DNA of 64,000 bases from Delphinus delphis (lineage: Eukaryota > Chordata > Mammalia > Artiodactyla > Delphinidae), in NCBI RefSeq assembly GCF_949987515.2, contig NC_082694.2, forward strand, positions 9,541,958 through 9,605,957. The letters run 5' to 3'. A model generated the notes under the pieces. The model ran no database searches, had not been told where the DNA came from, and was given only the letters and a program-made list of their open reading frames with translations. Shown one piece after another: positions 1-13,264 of the stretch (position 1 is its first letter; every line of letters starts with the position of its first letter). The position numbers and the translations under genes were made by a program.

Positions 1-205
1 GTGGTTATCTGGGGCTTGAGATGTAAATGGAGACTGACTCCAAATAGGCATGAGGGATCTTTTCTGGGTGATGGAAATGTGCTGAAACTGGATTGTAGTG
101 GTGGTTGAAGCTCTGTCAGTTTTGCTAAAGATCACTGAATTGAAATAGGCGAATTTTATGGTGTGAAAATTATATTTGTATACATCTGCCTTTTTAAAAA
201 AGGTT
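1..205 (+). mobile_element. L1 3'-end fragment (old, truncated by window edge)
   Basis: The start of the window reads like the 3' untranslated tail of an old mammalian L1: a 'gtggttatctggg' motif, 'gggtgatggaaatgt', and a stretch ending 'tttttaaaaaaggtt'. No coding sequence is left. Confidence 0.6.
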
Positions 206-2913
206 AAAATAGGCAGCCATCTACTTCTTGTTTCCTCTGTGTAACTGCTCAAGGTATTTTGCAGATAGTGGGCTGAAGAAGCAAATGAACATAGAAGTTT
301 CTGAATCTACTCTTAAATCAAAAAATAAACAAAATAGGCCTTTTTCTTCAAATTGCTGTATTGTAGAAAATGGGGGTTTTCCCACCCAGATTTTTTTCCT
401 TTTTTTCCTTTCTTGACCCTTAACTTATTAATTTTTGGATTTCTCAAAGAAATTAGTCCTCCAACCCAATCAAAGCACCCAGTGACATCATTCACCAGCT
501 TCTCATCTTTGCAGACCATCAAGTGACCCTCTTCTCCATGACACAAAGCCAATATAAACTGTTTTCACATGCACTTTGATGCCATCTTTTTTGCACTGCT
601 ATAGCTATATCGTCAATAAAGTATTCGATGCATATTTTATGAGTTCATCTGCTGGTCTTCACTTAAGCAAGTCTCTAATTTATGAGGCAATTGACAATAA
701 AAATTTAAATAACTTCAGGTGGTGTGAACACCACTTACTCTTGGGTCATGATTCATGTTCAGTATGGTTTGGGCTCCTGAAACCTGCAGCTCATTTCCCT
801 GGTGCACTGACATAACTGAGCATTTTGCAGCCATCTATCATTTGTATCTGTTTGGTGATACTTTTCAGGTTCACTAAAAGAAGTGGGAGTATGCTTTATT
901 TCCTGGGAGCTGAAAAGTTAGAGCTAGGTCCTCAGGGAAGAAATAATGAACTAAGGGCTTAAAGTCTCTTGCAGGATGGTGGGATATGATCAAGTCTTCA
1001 GACCTGTGTTGCTTGTAGCCTATGTGGTCACAGACAAAAATGTAAGATGAACACCACCCTTTTGTTTATGATGTTCCCATCTAGTTGAATTTTGCTGGGG
1101 ACCCTCTATTCTCATGGAATTCCTATTTTTACAGATGTACTCAATACGTCAAAGAGGATGGCCCAACATCATTGGTAGCTGGTGAATGTCATCTGCCTGT
1201 TCCTGGGCTTCACCCAGAGAAGAAACCTAAGCACTCCTTCCCGTGGGCAATCAGAATGACCTCCTGCCCATCTGAAATGGCCTCAAAGGGAGGAGACTGG
1301 ACCAGGGGACAGGAGAAATGGGACTGAGTGCTGTCCAGGTGGCTGTGTGACTTTGGGCAGTCTGTTCACATTTCTGGGCTTCAGTTTCTACATGTGCAAA
1401 ATACGGGGATAAAATAAATGATCTCTAACATCCTCTCATATCTGTCCAGGAGAGTCTAGGCCTTACTAGCCTTTCTGCAGTGCTGGGAAAACTGTCAGGC
1501 TATGTGTGTACGTGGACAGGAACACAAGCAGGATACCCTTGCTTGTAGTTTTTACAATATAAGGGAAATGTAATGGCCAGAACTGTGACATGAATAGCAG
1601 TGTTTTCCATCATAATACTCCAAATAGATGCCCACACCAGTTTCCTACAGTCAGTTCCTCGATGGAAGATTCCATGTACAGTATATTCTCATTATTGATA
1701 CAATTTAGAATCTTGAGAATTTGGAATACGCCAAATTCCATCAGCTGTTGCATAAATACCTCACCTGTACATAAAGTGAACCTCCAAAGCTACCTTACTT
1801 CACACCATCAGTGTTCATATCAAAGACCAATCAGCCAGGGAGGTGCTGTTGGTCCCTGAGGCATCAGACAGTCTTATCACCTCCAGACCAGTAACAACCT
1901 GTTACTACAAAAGATGTCCACATCGATTCCAGAAAGCGATTTTTCCCCTTTAGATTTCATCAACAGACCAGACATTTATTAGAACCTATGCCTAGATACA
2001 TTTAAAACTCCTTTTCAAAATTCTAAATGAGTGTAATCACATAATTTATTTGAATAGCCCCTTTTAATCTCTGGATTCCAAATACTGATTCTCTCAATAT
2101 ACTAGCCAGAAGCTAACCAATGTGACTGCTTTCTACAGTTTCACGTGTACAAATCTGAAGTCAGTTGCCAGAAATCATCAGGGACCTCAAGTGAGTTGTC
2201 ACTCACTTCCCAATTCATCTGATATAGGAAAACCACTCACTCTGTGAGGACCTTCCCTGCAAGGGCAGCAGCAACGGACGGAAGCGATACAGAGGGCTGC
2301 CGGTGTTCATTTTTAACACACTGAAAATGCCACCTAAGAAACTGCCTTTTTAAATCGCTGAAAAGTATCACCTCCCATTCGAGTCATTCACACATCTGTG
2401 AGTTTACCTGAAAGAATCATTACAGCTACTAAAGGGCTTTGCGTACTCACATTCACTCTGCTCTTGTTTCCAACAGTTACTACTATTGGCAAGAATTCAT
2501 TTCTGGCTGTTTCCACAGCACGTAGCTTTATGGAAGGAACTGTTCACTGTACACTCAGTGATTCTTCCATATCCCTGCAGAGGCAACTCAGCTACACCAC
2601 AGATAGAGCAGAGAAGCCGTGGTGAAACAAATCAACAGGGCCAGCATTAATACAATGGTTCATTCACAGAAATAGAGCATTGGTCTCCCAGGATGGAAGG
2701 ACATCGATCAGGGCAGCTAGACACACCATCCCTTCAGCCACAAAGTTGACAGCACCTTTCCAGAAAGATGATATCCCGCTGTTTTTGAGTCTTGCCAAAG
2801 ACTTTAGAGACCCCTTACAGCCCATACTAGAGGACATTAGCTTCCCTGTTCCTTTCCTGCCATCAGTCACCTATGCACGTGCACAAGACAAGCATGCTAC
2901 TGGGCTTTAAAAT
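206..2913. other. Non-coding DNA (intron or downstream of VWA3B)
   Basis: I see no supported exon here. A MIR-like core (nggctgtgtgactttgggca type) lies at about 1335-1440, in plus orientation. Short open frames in this stretch have no recognisable protein features. The rest is unassigned sequence, probably decayed repeats. Confidence 0.6.
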
Positions 2914-2924
2914 GAAATCTATGG

Positions 2925-3102
2925 GGACTTCCCTGGCAGTCCAGTGGTTAAGACTCTGCACTTCCAATGCCGGGGGTGTGGGTTCGATCCCTGGTCCAGG
3001 AGCTAAGATCCCACATGCTGCACGGTGCGGCCAAAAATAAAATAAAATTAAAATTAAAAATAAAATAAAATAACATTCTTTACAAAAATAAATTTAAAAA
3101 AA
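2925..3102 (+). mobile_element. CHR-1-type tRNA-derived SINE
   Basis: The sequence begins 'ggacttccctggcagtccag', carries the tRNA B-box-like 'ggttcgatccctgg', continues 'gctaagatcccacatgctgc' and ends in an A-rich (aaaat)n tail. A perfect 11-bp target-site duplication, GAAATCTATGG, flanks it at 2914-2924 and 3103-3113. This family is typical of cetaceans and relatives. Confidence 0.9.
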
Positions 3103-3113
3103 GAAATCTATGG

Positions 3114-6100
3114 AGGACAAGGGGATGGAGAATGAGAGAACAAGAAATGCTAGCACTAGATAAATAAGCTGACCCATCTCTAGGTTCAAGTGCCTGGGAG
3201 TCACTGCGTGCCAGTTTCAGTGAGGAAGTCAGATAGGCAATGATGCTGGCAGTTAGGGATGCTGTCCACCGGATAATTTGATTTTGCCTTGTCTCCAAAA
3301 TTCAGAGAATCCAATTCGCTTCTTTGCCAGATTCAATTATCAGAGGGTGCAGATCAGGATCCAACATGGTTTACCCTCCTTTCATTTCATTACTTAGTTT
3401 CAAGGTCATGCTCTCAGGTTTGCACTGGTGGAGTAAAGTTACTAAATGTTTGATGCTTTAGAATTTTCCATTTAACAAACGACATGTTTTCACATCAGGT
3501 ACACAATGCACTTCCATGATGTAACTAGAACTAGTCTTCGGCTCAAAATCTTGTCGTAAAACCACTATATTTTTTCCTGCCCCAAATCACTGGACTCTGC
3601 TGGACCCAATCCCCAAACTGTACTAGCGGCAGTTCCAATGGCTTGTCTGTCCATGCTTTGTCCTTAAAGCCAAGTAAAGTCTGTGACTGTGCTAATCAAG
3701 ATAATACACGTAGTGTCAGGCATGTTCTGACCTTTCCTCTCGCTAGGATACCTAATTATAAGACCAGAATACTTGCAAACTGTCTCTGAATAATTCAACT
3801 CTTTTTAAACCTCGGTGAGGAGGACAGAGCCAGCCTGGAGCATTTTCTGACATTCACTATCTCTCCCTTCATTTAGATTTAGAGGGGTTTCTCCACCATG
3901 AGAGTATCCAGGGTCTGCATCCCTTTTGGAAATGGGTTCTGGAGAGAAAATGAGAAAAAGACCTTACAGGAAAACATAAATCAGGGATGGCAAACTCCTG
4001 CCCAGCCCCTCTAGGCAGCAGATGGTAAAGAATTGAAAGGACTTGGATAGGCTATTTGCATTTTAACAGGAGTCAAACCATAAGGCTAAAGAAGTGAAGC
4101 TCTAGGTGGAATTTCCTGCCTCAGCCCCTCCGGTCTGAAGAGGAAGCTAAGACTCCTTGCAAGACCTCTCACAAGCACAGCAGGTCGGCGCTGGGCTCCC
4201 AGGGACCCTGAGGACACCGTGTGTGAGCCCAAGGCTTAAGGCGGAAGCTGCGGCCAGGAGGACGTGCAGAGAGAATTATCGTCCCCTTTCAGAAGCCTCG
4301 GGCGCTTAGCCGTGCTTTAAAATCCAAAGCAGCATAGGGACGTGCTTTTTCGGAGCTGTTTCCCCCTCCTCCTCAGGGAACACCATAACTTTAGGAAACA
4401 CAGCGTGAGCAACACGTGTCCCCAAAACTTCTGTGCGGGTTTCCACTTCCCCTCTCCGGGGGCTGCTTCCTGAGCAGATCAGGACTGGTGAGCTGCTTGG
4501 CCTTCCCCTCTTCCCGATGTGGTTCCTGTGCTGTGTGAGGGGCTGCTTAGGAAGCACAGGAAACAATTGCAGGATGATGCCCTGAACTACCAGACAGCCC
4601 CCAGACAGGTCCCCAGCACTGAGCAAGGGAAAAGACTTAACCACTCTGACAGTCAAATCTCCAGTCAAATCTCAGTCAATGGCAACTCAAAGGGCTTTTG
4701 TGGGAGGCTGAACTTATTTGGGGTGGTTTTTTTTTTGGTAGCAGCAAAGGAACCTGATAAATATGCATTAGATGCTGAATCGAACGATCTCCCTAGCTTG
4801 AAGAGCATGCTTGCAACATCTTCTCAGGGAACACTCCCTTGTTGCTCTTTTAGGGAAGAATCAAAGAGAGAAAAACTTGGAATGTTTTAAGTATTTAAAC
4901 CTGAAAATTACTACAGCGCTGTGGCCTGCAATTCGGATGTTACTGACGTAGTTATCTACAGGCAGCTACTCCAGAGATGCACCACAGCCATACACTGGAG
5001 CCGCTTCTGTGTCATTGCCTGCAGCGTGGACCACCGCCAGCTGTCTGCTGTGGTTGTATACAGATACCTCACACGAGGTGATGGCATAAAAAGAAATGCT
5101 GAGCCTTTAAGAAAACTTTTCAAGAGATCTCTGTGCTGGTTACTCTGGGCCATCCACCTGCCCCCAGGTCCATTCCCTGCCCTGCTCCATGCCCCAGGAG
5201 GCTGACCCCCCAAGGACAACGTGACCCAATTTCTCTTGCTGGCTGACTTTCCAATAGGCTAAGCCAATGGGAGGCGAGAGGTTGGAGGGCAGCAGGGGGA
5301 GGAAGACAGGGGTATTGGCTCTGGGCTCCCTCCATGCCCTTTGTCTCTCTAGGAATACCCCCTACTCTGGCTAGTGGACTTCACTCTTATAGGCTCCAGT
5401 AGCACTATTTCCCTCTCCACCCTTCAAGTCTGGGGGTGGTGACAACTTCCTGCTATTGCCAGTGCTGGGGTGAAATCCCCTTTTGGCTGCCTTAGACCTC
5501 CGCCTCCGCTTCTGCAAATAGTCCCTTCATTAATGTTTCTTCACTTGAAGTGACTGAATGGGATTCTGTTTACTGCCTGGACCCTCCTGATAAGCCCTCC
5601 ACATTCAGTTCTCCTCCTTCAGACTGGGAGGTCAATGACCATCCCCAAACCTGTTTAGGGTAGAACTTATGCCAATGAAAAAAGATGAGCCTTGTGGCAA
5701 AAGAGTGCTAGGGTCCACCCAGCTGAAATCCCCACCCAGGATGGCTGTCCTCAGCTTTAGAATGAAAAGACAATCTGGCAGTGATTTTTGTCCCTGGAGC
5801 TGATACCCTCCTTCCCACTCCTAAACATCAGGATACTAGACAGAAACCTTTCTGGATACTATTTAGAGTTGGTGGGAGTTTTTCTTCCCTTCTGTGAATT
5901 TCCTTCAGTGGCTGGTCTTCCTGAGTAGGATCCTCTCCTTAAATCCCCAGCTAACTGGGGCACGATCACGGCACGGCAGCATCTTCTCTTTGGCATCCTC
6001 GCCCATCCCATCCAGGCACCTCACTCTCTCTGGGATTTCAGTCTCACCCTGGTCACATGTCCTACCATTATCTCTCAGGAACCCATCGGGGGTCTGGTTT

Positions 6101-8235
6101 CCATATGTTAATGTATCACCAAGGCACTGGCCTGAACGTGCACGTGTCATTCTTTGTGTGATGGCATCACTGATGCACAACCCACACCTGCTAATTCCCC
6201 ACCCTTGCACCAGGGGATCTTCTGTGTCACTGTCACTAAGGAGTCAGTCCTCCTACCAGACCCAAGTATCAGCAGAAGAGACTAAAGGTTTTACTTGTGG
6301 AATGAGAAAGGCTGGCTAGTCATAAAGGGTTAAGGTGTGATGCCTCCGTTCTCCCCTTAAAGAGGGAATAATGAGAGCTGCAAAAGGATGGGTTACAATG
6401 CAAGAATGACAACTGGTCCAATTATTATTTGGGAGCAGATATAACAAATGACGCTACTTATTCTGACTTCATTTTATATACAACTCAAAGAAATTTCTCT
6501 CTAAGTCTCCCCAACTAATGTTCTCCTGTGTAGTGTCAAAGTCACAACCCAATATAATGTTTTCAAATGCAAGTGGTCTCTTTTCGTCCCTTCATTCTCC
6601 CATTCCCATCTCACCCAGCCTCACCCATATCCTCCCTCCTGCTGTGCATTTTCCTAACACTCTCTGACAGTTTTCCATGGAGTGGACCACTCAATTAGTC
6701 ACTCTTCAAAGCTAGAGACTCCACATTCCTTGCCAGTCTCAACTTGGAAAAGTAACCACGTGCAGCCAGCTGTGTAAGTACATTTCCGAGGCCTCTCTTA
6801 GGGTTGTTTAGAGCTACTTATAATTTAACAAGATTTTCTGCCTCCGAGTTTTTCAAGGCAGCCAAGGTTGGGTGCAGAAAGCCCGTTGGATCTTTCTGGG
6901 CCTGGATTCTGTGGGATTTGCTCTGGAGAACAATCCTTATTTACTAAGGAAATGCTGCAGGACAACATAGCTGGAGCTGCCCTAGACCAGGCTCCCAGCG
7001 AAAACTTGGGAAGTTTAATTACAACTCAGATGTCCTTGGTGATTTCCACCATACTGCAGCTCCGAGGGCTCGGGAGTGGCCAGTGACGTTGGACTCTGCA
7101 ATCACGGCAACAAGAAGGGTGCTCGTGAAGGGAGCTTTCAAGTGGCATTTACAATTTCAGAGTTAAGATCTTTCATTATGCAGTCAGTGAGCCAAGCACC
7201 TGTCTCCAGGGATGCCACAAAACTAGGGGATTACAGAAATAGGGAGGGACAATTAATCATGGAATGTGTCCCGTATAAGGTGCTGGGCAGAGCAGGTGGG
7301 ATAATGATGCTTGCCCTACGTCTGATCCTGGGGCCAGCAAGGGACTGCCAGTGAAAGCCTGAGTGGAAAAAGCAGGGCGCATTCTAGCCAGACACTGGCA
7401 TGTATGGCCACTTCTCCCCACCTCTGATCCTCACCAGCAGAAAAATCAGGAAGCTGTCCCAAACTCAGGAACCAATAGGACAGCCACTGTGGGTGCCAGC
7501 GTACTGTAGGCGAAAGAATCAGAGAGCCACAGACCTCCAGACTCCATAACATATTCTGGAGTGGATCAAACAGTGACCACTCCCTTCTGAACACACGTGG
7601 GCATTTCTGATTGGGCATCCCATTCCGACCAACTTTGATCACCTTTTGTTACTTCTTATCAATAAACTTTAGGGGGTCTTAATGAAAAACGGTTTCTTCC
7701 TCTCCAAATTACAGTCATTGATCAAAATCTGTGGCCTCTGCTAAAAACATTTAAAGTGAGACTTTTTTTATTTGAGTCAATAAAAATGACTTGCACCTGT
7801 GATGGATATTCACCGCAGGATCGCAAAAGGCCTGGCGATCTTGAGCTTTGGTCCGAACCATTTTTCACGCTGAAGGATGAGACTTGTTAGCAGGTCATGA
7901 AATCAACTCAACAGAGCACGATAAAAATGGAATAAAAATACCGCACGATACATCACACATGGTAAGGAGAAGTACCGTTTTAAGAAAATAATACAGAAAA
8001 TCTTCCATTGCAGAGGGCCATGTTGAGAGTGGAAAGAACTCTGTAGATGAGCTGCCAACTATGGACCCCTCCCCGCCCATTCATTACCTACGGACTATTG
8101 TCCTGGGCACATGGGTGCTTTCCTGAACTGACAGTGGGGGCTTTGGTCACCCTATGTAGGGACAGGGCAGTGAAAGGACAGCCTTAGCCCCCGACCAAGA
8201 AAGGGGGCAGCAGTGGACCCATCAATACCATCACA
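3114..8235. other. Non-coding DNA with few recognisable repeats
   Basis: No supported gene. A short stretch at about 4685-4765 resembles the end of an MLT1-like LTR (ggctgaacttatttggggtgg). Open frames up to 141 codons at 5894-6319 and 120 codons at 4306-4668 (minus) lack splice context or protein-like composition, and I treat them as chance. The region is otherwise unique-looking mammalian intronic or intergenic DNA. Confidence 0.55.
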
Positions 8236-8239
8236 CAAA

Positions 8240-9960
8240 CTCAATGTCTTCCTCACTCTGGCTCCCACATCAAGTTCCCTCCATTTTTTCTCCTTTGCTT
8301 TCTAGGAAGATCTTGAACAAAAAGTGCACTTCCTGTATTTACTTTCTCCACTGCTCTCTACTTCTCCATCCTCTGCACACTGGCTTCCACTCCCAAAATG
8401 CCACCGACGTTGTTCTGGCTAAGATCACTAACGATCTCCCTCTTGAAAATCAAATGGTTTTCAGACATCATCCTGTATGACTTTCCAAACTCCTCAGTAA
8501 TATTTTAACAACGGAAATAGCAATGACGGGCAAGGTGGGTTGAGGGCATCTCCTGTTGAGCAGTTAGCGTGGCACGCTGTACTCAGCATATTACGCGCGT
8601 TGTCTCACAACCATCTTGCGGGTGGCTACTATGATTTTTCTAATTTAAGGATGAGGGATCTAGGCTTAGAGTGCCTAAGGAAGGTCCACATCTGGAAGTA
8701 CTGAGACTTGCATTCAGGTCTGTCTGACTCCAGACCCAGGGCTCTTGCCATCTCTCCTCCTCAGGCTCTGACATCATAGCTCCCTACCCTGCGCCTTCTG
8801 CTCCTCTAGCTTTCCTGTCTTGGCCCTTTCCACAGTCTCCTCTTCCTTTCTCAGCACCTCAAATGACCTCCAAATCTATCTCTGTAACATGGACTTCTCT
8901 CCTAAGCTCCGAACACATGGCTGCCTATCGGTCTTTCTCGCCAGGATGCCCTGTGGACATCTAAGGATCAAGAGGACCTAAAGTGAGTTACCTTTCCCTG
9001 AAAATCCACTCTGCCTCTCATGGCACCTCTTCCTCTTGTTCTTTCATTCATGTATTCATTCAAATACCTGGGAGTGCCTACAAGGTGCCACGCGATACTG
9101 CAGCAACACTAGGTATACCCAGAACACAACGGACCAAGTCCCACCCTCATTCCAGCAGAGGAGACAGATGATGAACAAATACGTACATGATGGCAGGTGG
9201 TGAAACGTGCCGTGAAGAAAACAAAAATATGGGAAGGGGTTAGAGAATGACAGGGTGTTTAGAGGGGCTGTCTCTCTGCGGAGCAGAGGTGACACGATGT
9301 GGTGGCTAACCGTGCCTCTGTCTCCCAGTTGTCCAAGACGGGAAGTTTGTGGGTATCCTCAACGTTGCCCTCTGGCTCACCCCACACATTCACTTTCCAC
9401 CAACTGGTGTCTCTTTCACCCATTCCCTCCCCACTGTACCGGCTTGACTCAAGGACTCAACACCTCTCAGTGGAGGCTGCACCTGGTTTTGGTCTTCCCC
9501 TCCTACACTGAGCCTCATCTTGCTGCCAAAAAAATCTTTCCAAGACACAAATCTGCTCATGTCCTCCACTTGCTGAAAAGTCCTCGCTGGTATCCACTTC
9601 CTACAGGCTTGGTTCCTGATGCTAGGAGAGATTTCCAAGTTCCTTGTATTCTGGGGCCATCTTCCCTTTCCCGTCTTGTCTCCTGCCACGCCCCTGGTGA
9701 ACATGCCATGCGCTTTCCACCTTCCTGCCTTTGCACAAACAGTTTCTCTCACTCAGAACATTTCTCACACTCCCCCCCTCAAATTCCTACACATCCTTCC
9801 AGACCAAATTCAATCATCCCCTCCATGAAGACTTCCTCAACGCCTCAGCCAGAATCGTTCGCTTCTTCCCATCTTCCAGTTGTTCTATGGCTACGCCTCT
9901 GTTGTCATATTTATAATACTCTGCTATAAGCATCTGGGTTTCATTCCTTCAATAAATATT
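8240..9960 (+). mobile_element. L2 LINE relic, interrupted
   Basis: Several blocks match the L2 pattern in plus orientation: 'gctaagatcactaacgatct' at about 8417, the 'tctcctaagctcc' block near 8897, and the 3' part at 9600-9900 with 'tccttccagaccaaattcaa' and 'catgaagacttcctcaacg'. The element is heavily diverged. It is broken by a MIR (about 8560-8755) and by other sequence at 9040-9300. The 224-codon frame at 9255-9929 lies in this relic and is not a gene. Confidence 0.7.
8560..8755 (-). mobile_element. MIR SINE relic
   Basis: The block reads as a MIR in reverse: 'gttgtctcacaaccatcttg', then a 'aaggatgagggatctaggct' block and 'gtctgtctgactccagaccc'. It is inserted within the L2 relic. Confidence 0.65.
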
Positions 9961-11079
9961 TTTGCGTGTCCACTGTGTGCCAGGCATCATTCTCAGTGCA
10001 TGTAGCTATGGATACAGCTACAAGTAAGGCCAGACAAGACCTCAGCTCTCACATAGGTTACGTTCTATGCCAGTATGTCTCCTCCACTAGGCTGGATCCA
10101 TGTCTCCATTGCTGTTAACAAACCCCTATTTTGTGTCCAATGTATAGTGTCACCTTGGGAGGCCCCAAGGAAAGAAAGAAGAATGTGGCAGGCTGAGACC
10201 ACCTGTGCCAAGGACAGAATCTGACCCATGGTCGGGAGTGAACAAATGTTTCTGGATGAAGAAATTGTGGAAATTATTTTAATTCCCACTCTGTGGACAA
10301 GGGAATAAAAAAACAGAGCAAATAATTCACATCCCATGAACAATGAGCTTTTGGTTCCCACAAATTCAGGAGACTACACTACGTTCTGAAACACAAGAGG
10401 CTTCTTTCCACTTCATTAGCAACACTTCCCATTTTAACATTTAATATAAAGTACAGATAAAAGAATAATGCTTGCAAATTCTGCTGTTAGGCAGTAATGT
10501 CACCAGAGCTCAACATGCGAAAGTCCCTCATTTAGAACCTATCTGTTCACCTCAACTAGAATAAGAGTGGGACCTGGTCCATGTGTTGAGGTACCTCTAG
10601 TGCCTAGAATAGGGCTTGGTACCTCACAGGAACTCATACATATTTCAACGAATAAATGAAAGAACAGAGAGGAAGAAGCGTGAGGAAAAGAAGAGCAGAT
10701 TTCCAGGGAGAGGGATTTAATTCATTTGAATTCAGTCTTCTTGATTCTCGGTGTTTACAGGGCACCTACGTGAGGAAGGCCAATATACAGCCACGTGTTT
10801 GGGGTCATCAGATGGTGCCTTCCAAGGAAAGACTGAACAACTCTTTGAGGAGGTCACTTTGAATAAAAACGACCATCCCCCCCCCCCATATATATAAATA
10901 AATAAATAAAAACAAAAATATAAATAAAGATATGATAAAACTTTTGCACTCTGCACAAAAGAAATCGCTTTCTACACTGAAGGAAAAAAAGCCATTTGCA
11001 GGGGAAAAATAAATTTAAATAAAAATAAGCAAATAAAACACAAGAATCTAGAACAGCAAATACAGAATTTAAAAACAGG
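9960..11079. other. Non-coding DNA with L2-like ends and a low-complexity tract
   Basis: A block at 9950-10060 ('ccactgtgtgccaggcatc') and another at about 10530-10660 ('tgcctagaatagggcttgg', then an 'aacgaataaatgaa' end) look like L2 3' ends. At 10877-10930 a run of C is followed by (AT)n and (TAAA)n low-complexity sequence. No exon is supported. Confidence 0.5.
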
Positions 11080-11660
11080 CAAAGCTGGTATCACTTAGCA
11101 AAGACTGAAATCAAAAAAGATGAATCTCAAAGGTCAGTTCCTTGGATATATCTTTTAGACTATCATATGGTAAATATATTAAAATTATATAGAACTCAGT
11201 AAGATTCTGGATAAACTGTTCCAGGTTTACACACACCCTACTATAGTCAGAAAGAGGATATTACACAGGCAGCAAGTATTTAGAGCCCCCAAATGTTCAT
11301 GTCCTTTGGTCCAAGAATCCCACACCTAAGAATTTATCCTAGCAAAACAGTTCAACTATATGCACTATAGAAGCAATAAAACATGATGTGAAAGAGAAGA
11401 AAATTGGAAAAAACCCTCAAATGTCCAACATCCAGTGAAGAGTTAAACAAATCAGGGCATTTACACACCATGGAATATTATGTAACCACAAAAAACATCA
11501 GTCTGATGATTCAGCAAAAACACCGAGAAAATATATGAGACGTTGAAAAGCAGACCATAAAATGATTACGGATACTCTAACTGCAATTCTGTGTAAAATT
11601 TATTCAAGGAAAAGAAACAATTAAAAGTAAATGATACAAAGTGGTAATAAATAATATGGC
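11080..11660 (+). mobile_element. L1 3'-end fragment (old)
   Basis: The stretch follows the terminal part of L1 ORF2 and its 3' region: 'aagaatcccacacctaagaa', 'atttatcctagcaaaaca', and 'caccatggaatattatgtaa'. It is degraded, with no useful reading frame. Confidence 0.6.
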
Positions 11661-11724
11661 TGCCAGAAAATAAATTTTCCTTGTAGAAGGTCTGTTTTAC
11701 TAGTAATAATAATTGCAAACACTT

Positions 11725-11950
11725 ATGTGGGGAGCTTTCAATACTAAGTACTTTAAATGCTCATTTTGCTTCCGTAACAAGCCTATGAGGCAGATACTAT
11801 TAACACTCTTATTTTACAGATTTAAAAAAAACCCTAAGGTTTAGAGAGAGAGAGTCACTGGCCAAGATCACACAGGGATTAGGTGGTAGGTCTGAGGCTG
11901 GACTTTGGTCCGGCTCATATCAAAGTCCAGGCTTTTAATCACTACACGAT
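11725..11950 (-). mobile_element. MIR SINE relic
   Basis: This is a reverse-oriented MIR: 'aacaagcctatgaggcagat', a 'tattttacagattt' block, 'ggccaagatcacacaggg', and 'aggcttttaatcactacac'. Confidence 0.7.
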
Positions 11951-12188
11951 ACTTCTGTTTAGATTTATTTTTCAATTAAAACACGTATTGCTTAAAAAAT
12001 AAGGCCAGAGTAAAATCAAATGGCATTTCCTTTCTGTTGAAAGAAGTCCTGAGACCTTAAGTGGGTTGGCTGTAACTCTTAGAAATCAGTGCAGTGGGAG
12101 GTGGGAGAGAGGGGAGGCCAGCACAGGAATGGCAAGGGCTTGGGATAGGAGGGAGGGAGGGAATACAGACAACCTCCACAGTACACAC

Positions 12189-12393
12189 CTCTTCAAGGGC
12201 CCTGCTCACATGATTCTCCTTCTTGGCAGCCTCCTGGAGCTCCATGGCCTGCTGCACATACATTTTCCCAGCTAGGATTTCATTCTCCAGCACTGACAGC
12301 TCCTTCAAGGAAATGGGCCAATTCAACCGTTCTAATGCCTTGTTTAAAGCTGCCTTGTTTTCTAAGTAACGCATTGGTTTGTTTGCACCTAAC
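12189..12393 (-). CDS. VWA3B: VWA3B exon I (last exon visible)
   Basis: This 205-bp exon starts after a pyrimidine-rich acceptor (CTTCTTTTTTTAG). It completes a Lys codon, reads 68 codons from LGANKPMRYLENK to SRALEE, and ends in phase 0 at GAAGAG|GTGTGT. The peptide is helical and rich in Leu, Glu and Lys (ALNKALERLNW, LSVLENEILAGK, MYVQQAMELQEAAKK) and may form a coiled coil. The donor is of moderate strength; an alternative at AATCAT|GTGAGC fits less well. I could not find the next exon in 1-12188, so the C-terminus probably lies left of the window. Confidence 0.9.
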
Positions 12394-13264
12394 CTAAAAA
12401 AAGAAGAAGAAAGAGAAACATAAAGTGATCATAGTAGAACATAGTAGAACATATGGAAAGATGTTTTTTCTGTAAACCCTCCCCTGAGAAACATCTGTCA
12501 AAGCAGATGTCAGGTGTCAGTTGACAGAATCACAGCCGTGCCTTCTGGCTTTGGTAGTTTATGCAAGTCAGAAACAATCATCTCCGAGTCACGGTAGGCA
12601 CTTTTCCCCATTACCTAATTTGATGATCTGATTTTACAGAAGTTTGATACACGTAAGTTATTTTTTCAACAGTTTTTTCAGCGTATTTGGAACCCATTCC
12701 TTTCTCCCTGGGTCTAACATTTGGCAGAACCAACAGTGAGTTTCAAAGACATTTCACACAACTATGCTTAGCAGTGACTCTGGAAAACAAAGCAAACCCT
12801 AAACTCAAATATTTGTCTCAGTGCAGTAATTCTCCTATTAGCTCATGTTAGCTATTTTTATCTTCTCTCCTCTTGTAAGCCTAAATAGACCTAAACTTTC
12901 TACCTTCACTGTTTTGGTACACAAAGAACAGAAGCCAAACTTTCTATCAGCTGATGAACAAGCTGTGTGATTCCAGGGGAAACCAGTGGGGTGTGGAGGT
13001 CCCAAGTCCTGGATTCTGTTTCCAGTCCCAGTACTTATGAGTCAGATACTCATGGAAGAGGGTACAGAGATTGACTGATTGAGGGACATGGGGGAGGAAA
13101 AACATTTCATAACTGTCATTCTCTTATTGTTGAAAATGTCATGGCATTTTTTTTAGATGTCGGGTGTTGGAAGAGCACACTGTTAAACCAGTACATTCAC
13201 AGGACTCAATCCACAAACAAACTTGTCAACAGAAGACAGCAAAAATTCTTATTAAAAAATCTAA
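12394..13264. other. Intron sequence between exons H and I, no recognisable element
   Basis: This is the part of the intron next to the acceptor of exon I. A direct repeat of 'atagtagaac' lies at about 12431-12450. I see no other structure. Confidence 0.5.

Noticed and set aside
4306..4668. Minus-strand frame of 120 codons considered as a downstream VWA3B exon
   Set aside because: There are no convincing splice sites in the right phase, and the peptide does not resemble the expected Lys-rich C-terminal part.
9255..9929. Open frame of 224 codons on the plus strand
   Set aside because: It lies in an L2 relic, its composition follows the C/T-rich repeat, and it has no domain or splice context.
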